This document shows, piece by piece, positions 43,170 to 53,352 of a stretch of 56,267 nt of DNA. Location: the NCBI RefSeq assembly GCF_007625155.1, contig NZ_VMNK01000020.1:1-56267 (forward strand), in the 5' to 3' direction. The position numbers and the translations under genes are program-made. Numbering within the stretch: the first letter of the stretch is position 1; the number at the start of each line of letters is the position of its first letter. Under the pieces are notes generated by a model. That model did no database searches. It worked only from the letters and a program-made list of their open reading frames with translations, and had not been told where the DNA came from. The DNA comes from Denitromonas halophila. GTDB taxonomy: Bacteria; Pseudomonadota; Gammaproteobacteria; Burkholderiales; Rhodocyclaceae.

Positions 43170-43697
43170 TTAGCGGACGACGGGTGCGAGCAGTGACTTG
43201 ATCAGGGTTTGTGCCACGGCGGCCAGCGAATCGCGGCCCCAGCCGGTGCGCGCGCCGACGCCGCTCCAGACGGTGCTGCCGTCTTCGACATCAATGATGT
43301 GCAGCGCCAGACCCACCGCCGGCTCGCCATCGACGCCGACCTTGTATTGCCATTCGTCCACCGTGCCGGTGAGCACATAGCGCACGCCGGCGCTGCGCGC
43401 CCAGGCGAGGGCCGCCTCGGTGTCGGCGGCCGGGGCCGGATCGAACAAGGCGTCGCGCGCCGGTGCCGGCGGGCGTACCACCTCCTTGACGCCCAGCGTA
43501 TGCAGCAGGGCGCGGGCCACCGCTTCAGCGCGGGCGCCGGCCATGGGGGTGGTGGTGGCGTTTTCCAGTGTGAGCACGGCCCAGCGGGCGTCGGGCGTGG
43601 CGCTCCGATCGGGCACACGGTCGGTCACGGCGCAGCCGCTAAGGACGGTGATGAGGCACATCAGGCGCAGGACAGGGTGGGCAAGCAAGGTTTTCAT
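43170..43697 (-). CDS. pelC: Pel outer-membrane lipoprotein PelC
   Basis: A 175-residue lipoprotein. The signal has lipobox LSGC, with Cys22 lipidated. The mature domain (GVRYVLTGTVDEWQYKVG, then TGWGRDSLAAVAQ) fits PelC, which forms a funnel ring under the PelB barrel. The length is close to the 172 residues of P. aeruginosa PelC. It starts 15 nt after the pelB stop. Confidence 0.93.
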   Translation of the reverse strand: MKTLLAHPVLRLMCLITVLSGCAVTDRVPDRSATPDARWAVLTLENATTTPMAGARAEAVARALLHTLGVKEVVRPPAPARDALFDPAPAADTEAALAWARSAGVRYVLTGTVDEWQYKVGVDGEPAVGLALHIIDVEDGSTVWSGVGARTGWGRDSLAAVAQTLIKSLLAPVVR

Positions 43698-43712
43698 GTC
43701 GATCCCGTGGGC

Positions 43713-46700
43713 TCAGAAGAACAGTTGATAGTCGAGAAACAGGGTGGAACTGCGGCCGGTCTCGCCTTCGCCGCCCTTGTCGTGTTGCACGCCGAGAAGC
43801 AGCTGATCGGCGCCGAAGACCCGGCCGCTCAGGCCGAACTCCACCCCGTAGCCATAGCCGCGGCCGCTTACATGGTTGAGATCGAGCGTGGCGTAGGGCA
43901 CCAGGGCGCGCTGGAGGCCATGGCGCTGGCGGTTGTTGACCGTCATTCGCGCGCCGCGAAACTGGTAGCTGTCGGGCAGCAGCGGGGCGAGGCCGCCGGG
44001 CAGGATTGACGCCAGCGCCGCGCGGTCGCCGGTGTCGTTGCCGATGTCGGCGCGAAAGCGATAGCCGCCGACATACACGCCGGCTTCGATTTCGGGCCGG
44101 CCGCGGGTCAGGCGGTGGGTGTAGTCGAGTTGCCAGCGATCGGCGCGACCCAGCGCCAGCCCGTGCTGGCTGCTGTAGCGGCTGTGCGCCCATTGGGCGG
44201 CAATGCGCTCGCGCGAGCTGAGGCCGTAGGCGGCGCTGGCGAGCAGTTCGTCCTTCATGCCGGCCACGCGCAGCGCGGCGCTTTCGTTGGCGGGCAGTTG
44301 CGTGCCGGCCTCGAGCGCGAAGGCCCAGCGCTGGTCGAGGGTGAGGTCATGCCCCAGCCAGACGGGGGTGGTGTCGGTCAGGCCGCGACGGCGGGCGACG
44401 CCAAGGCGGGTGAGGCCGGCGTCGGTGGTCCACGCCACTTCGACGCTGGCCTGGCGCTCGTTGGGCGCGGCGGCGAGTGCGCCGCTGCCATTGAGGCGAC
44501 GCTGGATGCTGCCCAGGGTGAGGCTGAGCTTGAGCCGGGGGGCGAGGCGCAGGCGCAGTTCGGCGTGCTGGGCTCGCTCTTTGAAGGCGTCGAGCTTGTG
44601 TGCGGCGGCGTCCAGGCGCAGACGGTGGGCCTGGTCGAGCAGTACCTCGCTTAGTTGCAAATGTAGCGCGTCGTTGTGGCGCTGGTCGTTGGCGGCGGCA
44701 TGGGTGACGCTGGCGGCCACCTCCGGCCGGCCGAGGCGGTCGGCGATTTCGCCGCGCTGGGCGGCGGGCAGGGCCGTGTCGCGGCGGGCGAGGATCTCGG
44801 CCAGCGTGGCGCGCTCGTCACTGGCCAGTGCGACCGCGGCTTCGGCCCACAGCGGGCGGGTCAGGGCGCGGGCGTAGCGCTCCCACAAAAAGCCGCGGGC
44901 GCCGTCGATGTCGCCCTGGTCGAGCAGCCAGCTCATGGCCACATCGCGCAGCAGCGGGGTGTCGAGCGGGTCGGCGTCGCCGTCCTGGCGCATCAGTGCG
45001 CGCAGCAACTGGTCGCTGGCGTCGCCGGGGCGTTGCTGGCGGGCCAGGCGGACCTCCGCGGCGCGTCGGGCCAAGTCGGCGCTCTGGTCGGTCGGTGCAG
45101 TGCGTGGCCGTTGCTGCCACTGCTGTTCGCGCAGATGCCAGGCGCGGTCGATCTCGCCGGCCTGTTCCAGCGTGTCTGCCAGACCCATCATCCACAGGAA
45201 GTCGTCGCGATTGGCGCCGGCGCGCGGCAGCAGATAACGGTCGAGCGCGCGCTGTGGGCGAGACAGCAGTGCGTTGGCCGCGGCCAGGGCGTCATGCAGG
45301 TCGGTGTCGCGGGCCCAGCGGGTTTCGTGGCGGGCGAGCAGGGCGGTGAGGGTGTCGGCCTTGCCGCCGTCGATCAGCAGCCACAGCAGCGAGGCGCGGG
45401 CGGCGGTGTTGGCCGGGTCGTGGGCCAGCGCGGCTTCGAAGTCGTCGCGCGCGGCGTCGAATTCACCGAGGCCCTGATGCCATTGCCCGCGCAGACGCAG
45501 GAAGCTGGCGTTGCGCTCGAGCGCCGTGCGTGGCGCGTCGTCGAGGGCGCGGATGAGCGTGCCCATGGCGGCGTAGTTGCGAGTGGACAGGTGCAGATCG
45601 AGGCTGCGCAGCAGCCAGTCGGGCGTGCCGAGGCGCTCCCAGGCTTGGGCGGCCAGGCGGGCAGCCTGGTCGGGGTGGGTCCGGCGCAGGAGTTCGATCA
45701 GGTCGGCGAAGTCGTCGGGCCGGGCCGTGGGCTGGGGTACGAGCCGGCTCAGGGCGTCGCGTTGCGCATCGCGGTCTTGCAGCAGGCCGGCGAGCGAAGC
45801 GCGCAGTTGCCAGTAGTCGGTCGCATCGTCCGGCGCTTGGGTGCGTGTCGCGTCAAGTGCGGCCAGGGCGGCTTCAAGCTGGCCACGGGGGATCAGCCCG
45901 ACCGCACGGCGCAGGCTGAGCGCGGTGGAGGCGCCGGCGTGCTGTGCCCACATGACCAGCGCGGCGTCGGCGATGGCGCCTTGGCCGGCGCGCTCGGCGA
46001 GGGTGGCGAGCGCGTCGAAGCCAGCATCGGAGGGGTGGCGCGTGGTGTGCGCTTGCAGATAGGCGATGCCGGCGTCGGGCTCGCCGAGGCGCTCATACAG
46101 CGCGGCGATGTCGCGCAGTTGGGCGGTGTCTCGTGGGCGCTGGCGCAACTGGAATTGATGGGCGTCGAGCAGCATGCGGTGCTCGAACAGGCCGGGGGCG
46201 AGGCGAAGCACCTGGGCCCAGGCGTCGGTGTGGTCGTTGCGGGCGAGGTGATACCACTGGGCCAGCGCGTCGGCCGGCTTGCCATGCCATTCGGCTGCCT
46301 GGGCGAGGCGACGGCGCCAGTCGGCGCTGTCGGGGGCCTGGCGCACGGCGGAGAGGCTGAGCACATAGGCGTCTTCGAGCGCACCGGCGCCGAGGAAGGT
46401 GTCGTAGGCGAGGCGGTAGCGGGCGTCGTCGAAGGGCAGGGCGGGGTCGGCATTGCTGCTCAGGGCGACGAGGCGGAAGCTGCCGTCGAGCTGCTCGCGC
46501 AGGCTGAGGCGGATCAGGCGACGGGCGTAGTCAGCGGCGCGGTCGGGCCGGTTGGCGGCGCGGGCGAGCCCGATGAGAAAGGTGAGCGTGGGGGCGTCGT
46601 CGGCGAGCGCGCCGAGTGCCTGGTTGGCGATGGCCAGTGCGGCCGGAAAGTCGCTGATGGCTTGCAGTGTGCGCAGGGCGGCGAGGAAGTATTGGCGTTG

Positions 46701-47351
46701 CGCGGCGAGCCCTTCGCTGCGGTCGCGGGCGAGCAGGTAGGCGCGGGCGGCCAGGTGCGGGTGGGCGTCGCGTCGCAGCGTGTCGGCGAGTGTCTGTGCG
46801 GCGTCGGCATCGATGTCGGCGTTGGCATGCAGGGCGTCGATGGCGTGGGTGGCGATCTCGGTCTGTGTGTGCTGGGCAGCGTAGGTGATCAGGCTGAGCC
46901 GGTCGGCGGTGGACAGGGCGGGATCGCCGGCGAGGGTGCGCAGGATGTGGCGTTGCTGGAGGTTGAGCGCGAGCGGCGTGCGCGCGTCAGGGGCGTCGTC
47001 GACGGTGAAGCGCCAGTCGAGCCACCGGGCGCGGCGGTCGATGGCCGGGTCGGGGTGGCCGAGTAGCGGTGCGATAGCCTGGCGGGCGGCGGGGTAGTCG
47101 CGGCGGGCGTCGTGTTGGGCGGCGAGGGCAAAGCGCATCTGCGCGTTGTCGGTTTCGGTGCGCAGCAGATTGTGCAGGTAGGCGGCGGCCAGCACGTCGC
47201 CCTGACGGGCGCCGAGTGAGGCCTTGACCAGGGTCTCATACGGAAACAGCAGCACCATGCCGGCGGTGGCCAGCGCGCCGAAGATCACCAGCGCACGTAG
47301 CGACACGACACGGGGTCGTTCAGCCGGGGCAGCGGAGGGTGAATGTGGCAT
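43713..47351 (-). CDS. pelB: Pel outer-membrane export protein PelB
   Basis: A 1212-residue protein, close to P. aeruginosa PelB (1193). An N-terminal transmembrane helix (about 21-38) is followed by a very long TPR region to about 890 and a C-terminal beta-barrel (about 900-1212, ending in Phe: LDYQLFF). The TPR part binds PelA and the barrel exports Pel. ATG 47351 is used; a TTG four codons upstream (47363) is the alternative. It overlaps the pelA 3' end by 32 nt. Confidence 0.94.
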   Translation of the reverse strand: MPHSPSAAPAERPRVVSLRALVIFGALATAGMVLLFPYETLVKASLGARQGDVLAAAYLHNLLRTETDNAQMRFALAAQHDARRDYPAARQAIAPLLGHPDPAIDRRARWLDWRFTVDDAPDARTPLALNLQQRHILRTLAGDPALSTADRLSLITYAAQHTQTEIATHAIDALHANADIDADAAQTLADTLRRDAHPHLAARAYLLARDRSEGLAAQRQYFLAALRTLQAISDFPAALAIANQALGALADDAPTLTFLIGLARAANRPDRAADYARRLIRLSLREQLDGSFRLVALSSNADPALPFDDARYRLAYDTFLGAGALEDAYVLSLSAVRQAPDSADWRRRLAQAAEWHGKPADALAQWYHLARNDHTDAWAQVLRLAPGLFEHRMLLDAHQFQLRQRPRDTAQLRDIAALYERLGEPDAGIAYLQAHTTRHPSDAGFDALATLAERAGQGAIADAALVMWAQHAGASTALSLRRAVGLIPRGQLEAALAALDATRTQAPDDATDYWQLRASLAGLLQDRDAQRDALSRLVPQPTARPDDFADLIELLRRTHPDQAARLAAQAWERLGTPDWLLRSLDLHLSTRNYAAMGTLIRALDDAPRTALERNASFLRLRGQWHQGLGEFDAARDDFEAALAHDPANTAARASLLWLLIDGGKADTLTALLARHETRWARDTDLHDALAAANALLSRPQRALDRYLLPRAGANRDDFLWMMGLADTLEQAGEIDRAWHLREQQWQQRPRTAPTDQSADLARRAAEVRLARQQRPGDASDQLLRALMRQDGDADPLDTPLLRDVAMSWLLDQGDIDGARGFLWERYARALTRPLWAEAAVALASDERATLAEILARRDTALPAAQRGEIADRLGRPEVAASVTHAAANDQRHNDALHLQLSEVLLDQAHRLRLDAAAHKLDAFKERAQHAELRLRLAPRLKLSLTLGSIQRRLNGSGALAAAPNERQASVEVAWTTDAGLTRLGVARRRGLTDTTPVWLGHDLTLDQRWAFALEAGTQLPANESAALRVAGMKDELLASAAYGLSSRERIAAQWAHSRYSSQHGLALGRADRWQLDYTHRLTRGRPEIEAGVYVGGYRFRADIGNDTGDRAALASILPGGLAPLLPDSYQFRGARMTVNNRQRHGLQRALVPYATLDLNHVSGRGYGYGVEFGLSGRVFGADQLLLGVQHDKGGEGETGRSSTLFLDYQLFF

Positions 47352-50079
47352 TGGTGCCGTCAAGGTGATAGTGGTGTTTCAGCCCGCTGCGCCCGGAGGC
47401 GACGACAGGGCCTCGCCCTGTCTGCAGGCGGCAGTCGCTGGGGTGAGACAGCGTGAAGGACAGGGGGGTATGTGCCTTCAAGGCAAAATCAATGCCTTTG
47501 GGGTGACCCTGCCAGTGGGTGAGGCGGCCGTTGGCGGAGACGAAACTGGGGATGTCGGCTGCGGTAGCGCCAGTGCGCAGGCTGGCGCGTGAGCTGGCCA
47601 GGGTGGCAAAGCGGCCGTCGGGTCCGCTGGTTGTGCCGGCCAGGCCGGGGCTGTTGGCCAGATCGATGGCGGCAAAATCGGGCGGCAGGCGCAGGTTGTG
47701 CAGCGCATCGGCGTTGCGGATGTGCAGGGTGTCGGGGTCGTCGAGTGCGCGGGCGAGGCTCAGGGTATTGAAGTTGTGCGCCATGGCGATGTAGTCGCTC
47801 GGAAACACCGGCTGCGTGGGCTGCGCGAGCGCCCAGTCGTACACGGTGTGCAGGGCCTTGAGGGCGGCGACCTTGCTGGCGGAATAGGTGTGGTAGTAGA
47901 TGTTGATCGGTTTGAGGCGGCGTGGCTCGCCGGTCATCTTGAAGGTGTCGATGACATCGCGAAAGCCGTAGAAAGGGCCGGTCCAGTCGCTGGTGTACAC
48001 GTTCTCGTTCATCACCGGGGCGTAGGGCTGGAAGTAGGGGCCTTGATGCACGCCGATGGGTGACACCGCGGCCACGGTGGGCCGACGCCGGCTCATGGTG
48101 GTGTTGCCGCCATTCATGTCGAGCAGATTGTGATCGGTGATCAGTTTGAGGGTGTCGGCGTCGGGTGCGGCGTTGCCGCTCCACAGCAGCAGGCGCACGG
48201 GTTTGCCGGCCGGGGCGAGGCGGCTGCGGATGTAGTCGATGGAGCCGAGGATCTCGCGCTCGGGGCTGGGGGTGTAGCCGGGGATGTCGAGGTGGTAGTC
48301 GGCGGCGCGGTCGTCGTCGCGTGCGTCGAACACCTTGCGCCACTTGAAGGGGTGCGAATAGGTGTGGCTGGCGATCTCGACATGCGCCAGGGCGAACATC
48401 TGGCGGGCGATGCCTTCGAGTCGCGTGGCCAGCGCCGGGTAGAGCCCCTGGGGGCTGACTTCGGCCTCGATGACCGACATGGCGTGCGGGATTCGATAGC
48501 GCTTGAGCACGTCGTCGAGCAGTACCTGCGCGGCCAGCGGTGAGCCGGGAAATTCGCCCAGCGACGGGAAGCCATCCCCATCGATGTGCACCATCAGCAG
48601 CCGGCGGCCGCTGGCGGTGGTGGGGTCGGGCACCGGACGCGCGGGCAGGCGCAAGGCGCGCTGCAGGAAAGCGAAGGGGTCGGCGCCCCAGCGACTCTGG
48701 CCTTCGACGCCGGGAAGTTCGACCACCGCAAAGGCGTCGAGCAGATAGCCGCCCCAGGGCATGATGGCGGCGGGGTGGTAAGTCTGGCCATTGGTGTCGG
48801 TCAGCGTGGCCAGCGGAATGCCGCCGGGGGCGGTGATTGGAAGCAGAGTGCCGGCACGGGGGCGCGGCGGCATTTCGAAGCCGATGAGCGGGTCGCTCTG
48901 GCTGAGTGTCAGCGGGGCGGTCGGTGGCAGCGCGAGGCGCAGCCCGAGTCGGGCGGCGGCGCTGTGGCCGAGCTCGAAGCCGAAGTCGTCGAAGATCGCC
49001 ACTTTGGTGCCGGCGTCGATCTGCGTCTGCAGCCAGTGGTGCAGGCGTTCGCCGCGTTTGATGCCGCCGGTCATCCAGGTCACGATGCCGGCATGGATGC
49101 GCGGGTCGAGACGCTCGGGCAGTGCGTCGTCGGGTGTCACATAGTCGGCCACGTAACCGAGGTAGTTGAGCGGCATCTCGATGTAGCGGTGGGCATTGGT
49201 GTAGTTGATGGCGCTGGCTTCGTTCGCGTCATACACCACCAGCACCCGGCGCGGCAGGGCCTCGTTGGCGCCAGTGCCCAGGGTGGTGAGCGAGGGCTCG
49301 GCAATCCACGGGATGATCTCCTCGGCCAGCATGCGGCGCGCCAGTGTGCGCGCTTCGTCGAGCGCGGAGGCGGGCAGGTAGTCGATGCCGATCACTGGCA
49401 GGCCGTAGCGCTGGCGGACTTCATCAAAGCGCGCGAGCAGCCAGCGGCGGTCGGCCTCGGGCACGGCCACATAGCGCGACTGCCCGGCGCTCCAGCCGCG
49501 ATGCACCGACTCGGCGGCCACGGCGAACACCTGCGAATGCACGGCCGGCAGCAATTCGAAGCCGCGATTGAAGATCAGCCGGATGCCGGGGTAGCGCTTG
49601 GCCAGCGTCTGGATGAGCGCTTCCAGCCCGCGCTGGGCGGCGGCCGGGTCGACGTCATCGAGCAGGCGGTAGGCGTCGAGCGTGTCGAGGAAGAAGCCCC
49701 GATACCCACGCTGCCACAGCGGGCCGACGATCCGCTCGGCCATGAACTCGGCCCAGACCGGCTGGCTGACATCGATAACCACGCTACCCCAGTCGGTGTT
49801 GATCTTGCGCTTGAGCGCGGCGGGCACCTCCGCCAGGTAGGCGCGCTGCGGATGGACTTCACCGACGCTCACATAGGCGAACAGGTCGGTGTCGGGGCCG
49901 AGCGCGCCGGGTTGGTGGCCGTGGTCGGGCTCGACCACCACGATGTCGTGCGCGCGCAAGCCGTCGGCGGGGAGGGTGCTGCCGTAGTGGAAAGCGATCG
50001 AAAACGGCGCGGCCTGCAGCTCGCCCAGGCCGAGAAGGCAGGGAAACAGGGCAATCAGGAAGGTGAGCGCGCGGGGCAT
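47320..50079 (-). CDS. pelA: Pel deacetylase/hydrolase PelA
   Basis: A 919-residue exported protein with a signal peptide (MPRALTFLIALFPCLLG, cleavage after QA near 23). An N-terminal glycoside-hydrolase domain (to about 300) is followed by a middle region. A polysaccharide-deacetylase domain has MVHIDGDGFPS near 498 and ASHTYSHPF near 571 (metal-binding Asp and HxxxH). P. aeruginosa PelA is 948 residues. It trims and partially deacetylates Pel in the periplasm. The start at 50079 fits the signal peptide; 32 extra upstream codons are open. First gene of the operon. Confidence 0.95.
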   Translation of the reverse strand: MPRALTFLIALFPCLLGLGELQAAPFSIAFHYGSTLPADGLRAHDIVVVEPDHGHQPGALGPDTDLFAYVSVGEVHPQRAYLAEVPAALKRKINTDWGSVVIDVSQPVWAEFMAERIVGPLWQRGYRGFFLDTLDAYRLLDDVDPAAAQRGLEALIQTLAKRYPGIRLIFNRGFELLPAVHSQVFAVAAESVHRGWSAGQSRYVAVPEADRRWLLARFDEVRQRYGLPVIGIDYLPASALDEARTLARRMLAEEIIPWIAEPSLTTLGTGANEALPRRVLVVYDANEASAINYTNAHRYIEMPLNYLGYVADYVTPDDALPERLDPRIHAGIVTWMTGGIKRGERLHHWLQTQIDAGTKVAIFDDFGFELGHSAAARLGLRLALPPTAPLTLSQSDPLIGFEMPPRPRAGTLLPITAPGGIPLATLTDTNGQTYHPAAIMPWGGYLLDAFAVVELPGVEGQSRWGADPFAFLQRALRLPARPVPDPTTASGRRLLMVHIDGDGFPSLGEFPGSPLAAQVLLDDVLKRYRIPHAMSVIEAEVSPQGLYPALATRLEGIARQMFALAHVEIASHTYSHPFKWRKVFDARDDDRAADYHLDIPGYTPSPEREILGSIDYIRSRLAPAGKPVRLLLWSGNAAPDADTLKLITDHNLLDMNGGNTTMSRRRPTVAAVSPIGVHQGPYFQPYAPVMNENVYTSDWTGPFYGFRDVIDTFKMTGEPRRLKPINIYYHTYSASKVAALKALHTVYDWALAQPTQPVFPSDYIAMAHNFNTLSLARALDDPDTLHIRNADALHNLRLPPDFAAIDLANSPGLAGTTSGPDGRFATLASSRASLRTGATAADIPSFVSANGRLTHWQGHPKGIDFALKAHTPLSFTLSHPSDCRLQTGRGPVVASGRSGLKHHYHLDGTNATFTLRCPG

Positions 50080-50108
50080 CGTTTCGCTTTCAGGCAGATG
50101 GGCGACCG

Positions 50109-50114
50109 AGTATA
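50109..50114 (-). promoter_or_regulatory. Possible -10 element upstream of pelA
   Basis: On the minus strand the sequence is TATACT, a near-consensus -10, about 30 nt before the pelA start codon. No good -35 lies 17 bp upstream, which would fit an activator-dependent promoter. Evidence is limited to one hexamer. Confidence 0.35.
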
Positions 50115-50201
50115 CGGAGCGCGCTAGGCTTGCCGCATGACCGATCGCACGGCGCGGCAGGAATTGCGAAAACAAGTGTTAATTCTTGCGGTTTGACGTC
50201 T

Positions 50202-50624
50202 TCAGGACAGTGCGGCGGCCTGAATCACCGCATAGCGCAGCAGTTTGCCGAGCGCCATCCACGCCGCGCAGGCGACTGGGGGCAGGCGCAACCAGCCAGC
50301 GGCGGCGCACAGGGCGTCGCCAACAACGGGCGCCCAGGCGAGGATCAACACTGGCGCACCGTGGCGCTCGATCCAGGCCGCGCGCGGCGGTGTGGCGCCG
50401 TGCGGAATGGCCCGCGCCATGGCGTAGGTCGTCATCCCGCCCAGGGTGTTGCCGAGGGTGGCCAGTGCCAGCGCCGGCCAGGCCAGCTCGGGATGCAATT
50501 GGAGAAAGCCGGCAAACACCAGCTCCGATCCGCCGGGCAGCAGGGTGGCCGCCAGAAAGCTGGCGACAAACACCGCACCGAGGCCGGTATCGGGGCCGGG
50601 GTCGAGCCAGGTGAGCACTTCCAT
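50202..50624 (-). CDS. YqaA-family membrane protein (VTT/DedA-like)
   Basis: A 140-residue membrane protein with four hydrophobic segments. LLPGGSELVFAGFL and GNTLGGMTTYAMARAIP match the YqaA/SNARE-associated (VTT) family. It lies 122 nt upstream of pelA on the same strand and is divergent from ilvA. A role in lipid scrambling or membrane homeostasis is known for VTT proteins generally. The link to pel is positional only. Confidence 0.87.
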   Translation of the reverse strand: MEVLTWLDPGPDTGLGAVFVASFLAATLLPGGSELVFAGFLQLHPELAWPALALATLGNTLGGMTTYAMARAIPHGATPPRAAWIERHGAPVLILAWAPVVGDALCAAAGWLRLPPVACAAWMALGKLLRYAVIQAAALS

Positions 50625-50743
50625 GAGGACTCGCGGATCAAGGAGGAGGAGATTGTCTCCGATCTGGCGGCAGATTGTGTCTTGCCGCGCTGCGGCATGC
50701 CCTGCTACCGTGCACGTTTCCCTTGAAGTTACAGGCTTTTACG

Positions 50744-52264
50744 ATGAGCACCGCGCACCCAGATTATCTTGAACGCATCCTCAACGCGCAGGTGTACGAC
50801 GTCGCCATTGAAACGCCGCTCGATTTTGCCCCCAGCCTGTCGGCCCGGACCGGCAATCACATCTACTTCAAGCGCGAAGACCTGCAGCCGGTGTTCAGCT
50901 TCAAGCTGCGCGGCGCTTACAACAAACTCAGCAAACTGTCGCCCGAAGCCCTGGCGCGCGGGCTGGTGTGCGCCTCGGCCGGCAACCATGCCCAGGGGCT
51001 GGCGCTGTCGGCGCAGAAAAAGGGCGTGCGGGCGGTCATCGTCATGCCGACCACCACGCCGCTGATCAAGGTCGACGCGGTGCGTCGCCGCGGTGGCGAA
51101 GTGGTGCTGGCCGGCGAGAGTTTTTCCGAGGCCTACACGCACGCCAAGGAGCTCGAAGCCGCCGAGGGGCTGACCTTTGTGCATCCCTTTGACGACCCCG
51201 AAGTGATCGCCGGTCAGGGCACGGTCGGCATGGAGATCCTGCGTCAGCACCCCAAGCCGATCGAGGCCATCTTCTGCTGCGTGGGCGGTGGTGGGCTGAT
51301 CGCCGGCATTGCGGCCTATGTGAAGCGCGTCCGCCCCGAGATCAAGATCATCGGCGTGGAGGCGATCGACGCCGACGCCATGACCCAGTCGCTGGCGGCC
51401 GGTCATCGTGTCGTGCTCGACCAGGTCGGCCTGTTCGCCGACGGCGCGGCGGTCAAGGAAGTGGGCGAAGAAACCTTCCGCCTGTGCCAGTTGTATGTCG
51501 ACGAGATGATCCGCGTCGACAACGACGCCATCTGCGCCGCCATCAAGGACGTGTTCGAAGACACCCGTTCCATCCTCGAGCCCGCTGGTGCATTGGCCGT
51601 GGCCGGCGCCAAGGCCTACGCCGCGCGCGAAGGCCTGCGCGACGCTGCGCTGGTGGCGGTGGCCTCGGGCGCCAACATGAACTTCGACCGCCTGCGCTTC
51701 GTCGCCGAGCGCGCCGAGGTCGGCGAGCAGCGCGAAGCCGTGCTGGCGGTGAGCATTCCCGAACAGCCCGGTTCCTTCAAGCGTTTCTGCAGCCTGCTGG
51801 GCAACCGCAACATCACCGAATTCAACTACCGCTACGCCGACAGCGCCGAGGCGCACATCTTTGTCGGCGTGTCGGTGCACAACCGTGAGGAGTCCCGCGC
51901 GCTGGTCACCAGCCTGGTCGCCGAAGGCCTGCCCTGCATGGACCTGACCGACGACGAAATGGCCAAGAGCCATGTGCGCTACATGGTTGGCGGCCACGCC
52001 CCGCAGGCCGACAACGAAGTCCTCTACCGCTTCATCTTTCCCGAGCGCCCCGGTGCGCTGATGAACTTCCTCACCAACCTGCATTCGGACTGGAACATCT
52101 CGCTCTTCCATTACCGCAACCACGGCTCCGACTCCGGCCGGGTGCTGGTCGGTATGCAGGTGCCCGCCGGCGACAAGACCGCCTTCCAGACCTTTCTCGA
52201 CCGGCTCGGCTACGAATACGCCGACGAGACCGCCAATCCGGCGTATCGCATGTTCCTTGGTTGA
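50744..52264 (+). CDS. ilvA: Threonine ammonia-lyase, biosynthetic
   Basis: A 506-residue PLP enzyme. The lyase domain (to about 325) has FKLRGAYNK with the PLP lysine near 56, the SAGNHAQG phosphate-binding loop, and GGGGLIAG. Two C-terminal ACT-like regulatory domains follow (about 335-500), typical of isoleucine-feedback-inhibited IlvA. It converts threonine to 2-oxobutanoate for isoleucine synthesis. The start at 50744 (MSTAHPDYLER) matches the family; the open frame extends 23 codons upstream. A strong terminator follows. Confidence 0.96.
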   Translation: MSTAHPDYLERILNAQVYDVAIETPLDFAPSLSARTGNHIYFKREDLQPVFSFKLRGAYNKLSKLSPEALARGLVCASAGNHAQGLALSAQKKGVRAVIVMPTTTPLIKVDAVRRRGGEVVLAGESFSEAYTHAKELEAAEGLTFVHPFDDPEVIAGQGTVGMEILRQHPKPIEAIFCCVGGGGLIAGIAAYVKRVRPEIKIIGVEAIDADAMTQSLAAGHRVVLDQVGLFADGAAVKEVGEETFRLCQLYVDEMIRVDNDAICAAIKDVFEDTRSILEPAGALAVAGAKAYAAREGLRDAALVAVASGANMNFDRLRFVAERAEVGEQREAVLAVSIPEQPGSFKRFCSLLGNRNITEFNYRYADSAEAHIFVGVSVHNREESRALVTSLVAEGLPCMDLTDDEMAKSHVRYMVGGHAPQADNEVLYRFIFPERPGALMNFLTNLHSDWNISLFHYRNHGSDSGRVLVGMQVPAGDKTAFQTFLDRLGYEYADETANPAYRMFLG

Positions 52265-52287
52265 GCGGTTTCGCTGAGTCAACAGAC

Positions 52288-52312
52288 AACCCGGCCGCGT
52301 GCCGGGTTTTTT
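52288..52312 (+). terminator. Rho-independent terminator of ilvA
   Basis: AACCCGGC, CGCGT, GCCGGGTT then TTTT, 24 nt after the ilvA stop. A perfect 8-bp stem with a U-run. Confidence 0.9.
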
Positions 52313-52444
52313 GTGTTTGTTCGGCCACTTGCTGGGGCCTCGGTTCGCATTCGTGTGGCTGTGCTCAATCATGACAAAGGCGCGATTGACGCCACCCCGC
52401 CGCCGCACTACGCTCAGCGACCCAACCCCTAGAGATTTCGCGCC

Positions 52445-53251
52445 ATGAGAGCAATTCAATTGCCACCGGTCGCGAGTGCGCTGCGCCATGGACTGGCCCT
52501 GGCTGCATTCGTTTGTACCCTGCCCGTCGGGGCAGAAGCCGTTCACCCCTGGGTGACCGAGTCGCCCCGGCTGGAGAAGAACGCCTATTTTTCCAACCTG
52601 ACATCCGGCGACGTGGTCGACAGCCCCTTTGTCGTCAAATTCGGGCTCTCGGGCATTGGCATTGCCGGGGTCAGTAAACCGGTGTCGCATACCGGCCATC
52701 ATCACTTGATGATCGATCGCGAACTGCCGCTCGACTTTACCCAGCCGCTGCCCTTCAACGATCAGTATGTGCACTTCGGCAAGGGCCAGATGGAGGCGGT
52801 GCTCGAGCTGCCGGCCGGCAAGCACGCGCTGCGGCTGGTGTTTGCGGACGACAAGCACATTCCCAATTTTGTGTACAGCGACGTGCTGCACATCGAAGTG
52901 CGCGGGCCCAGCGGGCGCGACAAGGCTGCGCTGGCCGCCAAGTCGGTCGAGATCCTGACGCCGAGCGAAGGCGCGCGTGTCACCGCGCCCTTCCTGTTCG
53001 GCATGCATGCTTCCGGTTTCAACATCTCGCACAGTGACATCAAGGAAGCGCAGACCGGCCATTTCCGCGTCAAGTTGCACACCGTCGAGGGCAAGACCGA
53101 GGTGATCACCCTGGCGGATGGCCGCACGCAGGTCTGGCTGAACCCGCCGGCGGGCGCCTATGCGGCGGAGCTTGAGCTGGTCAGCAATAGCCAGCCGGTG
53201 CGTACGCTCGGCAGCGCCCCCAGCCGGCGCTTTACCGTCATCGCGCGTTAA
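52445..53251 (+). CDS. DUF4399 domain exported protein
   Basis: A 268-residue protein with a signal peptide (cleavage near residue 32, VGAEA). The first domain (about 40-155) has the DUF4399 signature HTGHHHLMID. A second, more diverged copy (about 165-266) has PFLFGMHASGFNI and TGHFRVKL, so this is a tandem duplication. The His cluster suggests metal binding in the periplasm. Its role is not known. It stands alone after the ilvA terminator. Confidence 0.83.
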   Translation: MRAIQLPPVASALRHGLALAAFVCTLPVGAEAVHPWVTESPRLEKNAYFSNLTSGDVVDSPFVVKFGLSGIGIAGVSKPVSHTGHHHLMIDRELPLDFTQPLPFNDQYVHFGKGQMEAVLELPAGKHALRLVFADDKHIPNFVYSDVLHIEVRGPSGRDKAALAAKSVEILTPSEGARVTAPFLFGMHASGFNISHSDIKEAQTGHFRVKLHTVEGKTEVITLADGRTQVWLNPPAGAYAAELELVSNSQPVRTLGSAPSRRFTVIAR

Positions 53252-53352
53252 GTCCGCTCCGGTCGGCCGCCACCCGGCGGCCGGTGTTGGTCATGCGCAT
53301 GCGCTATAACGCAGTGACTGAACACCGTTTTGATACCGGGGAGGACATTCGC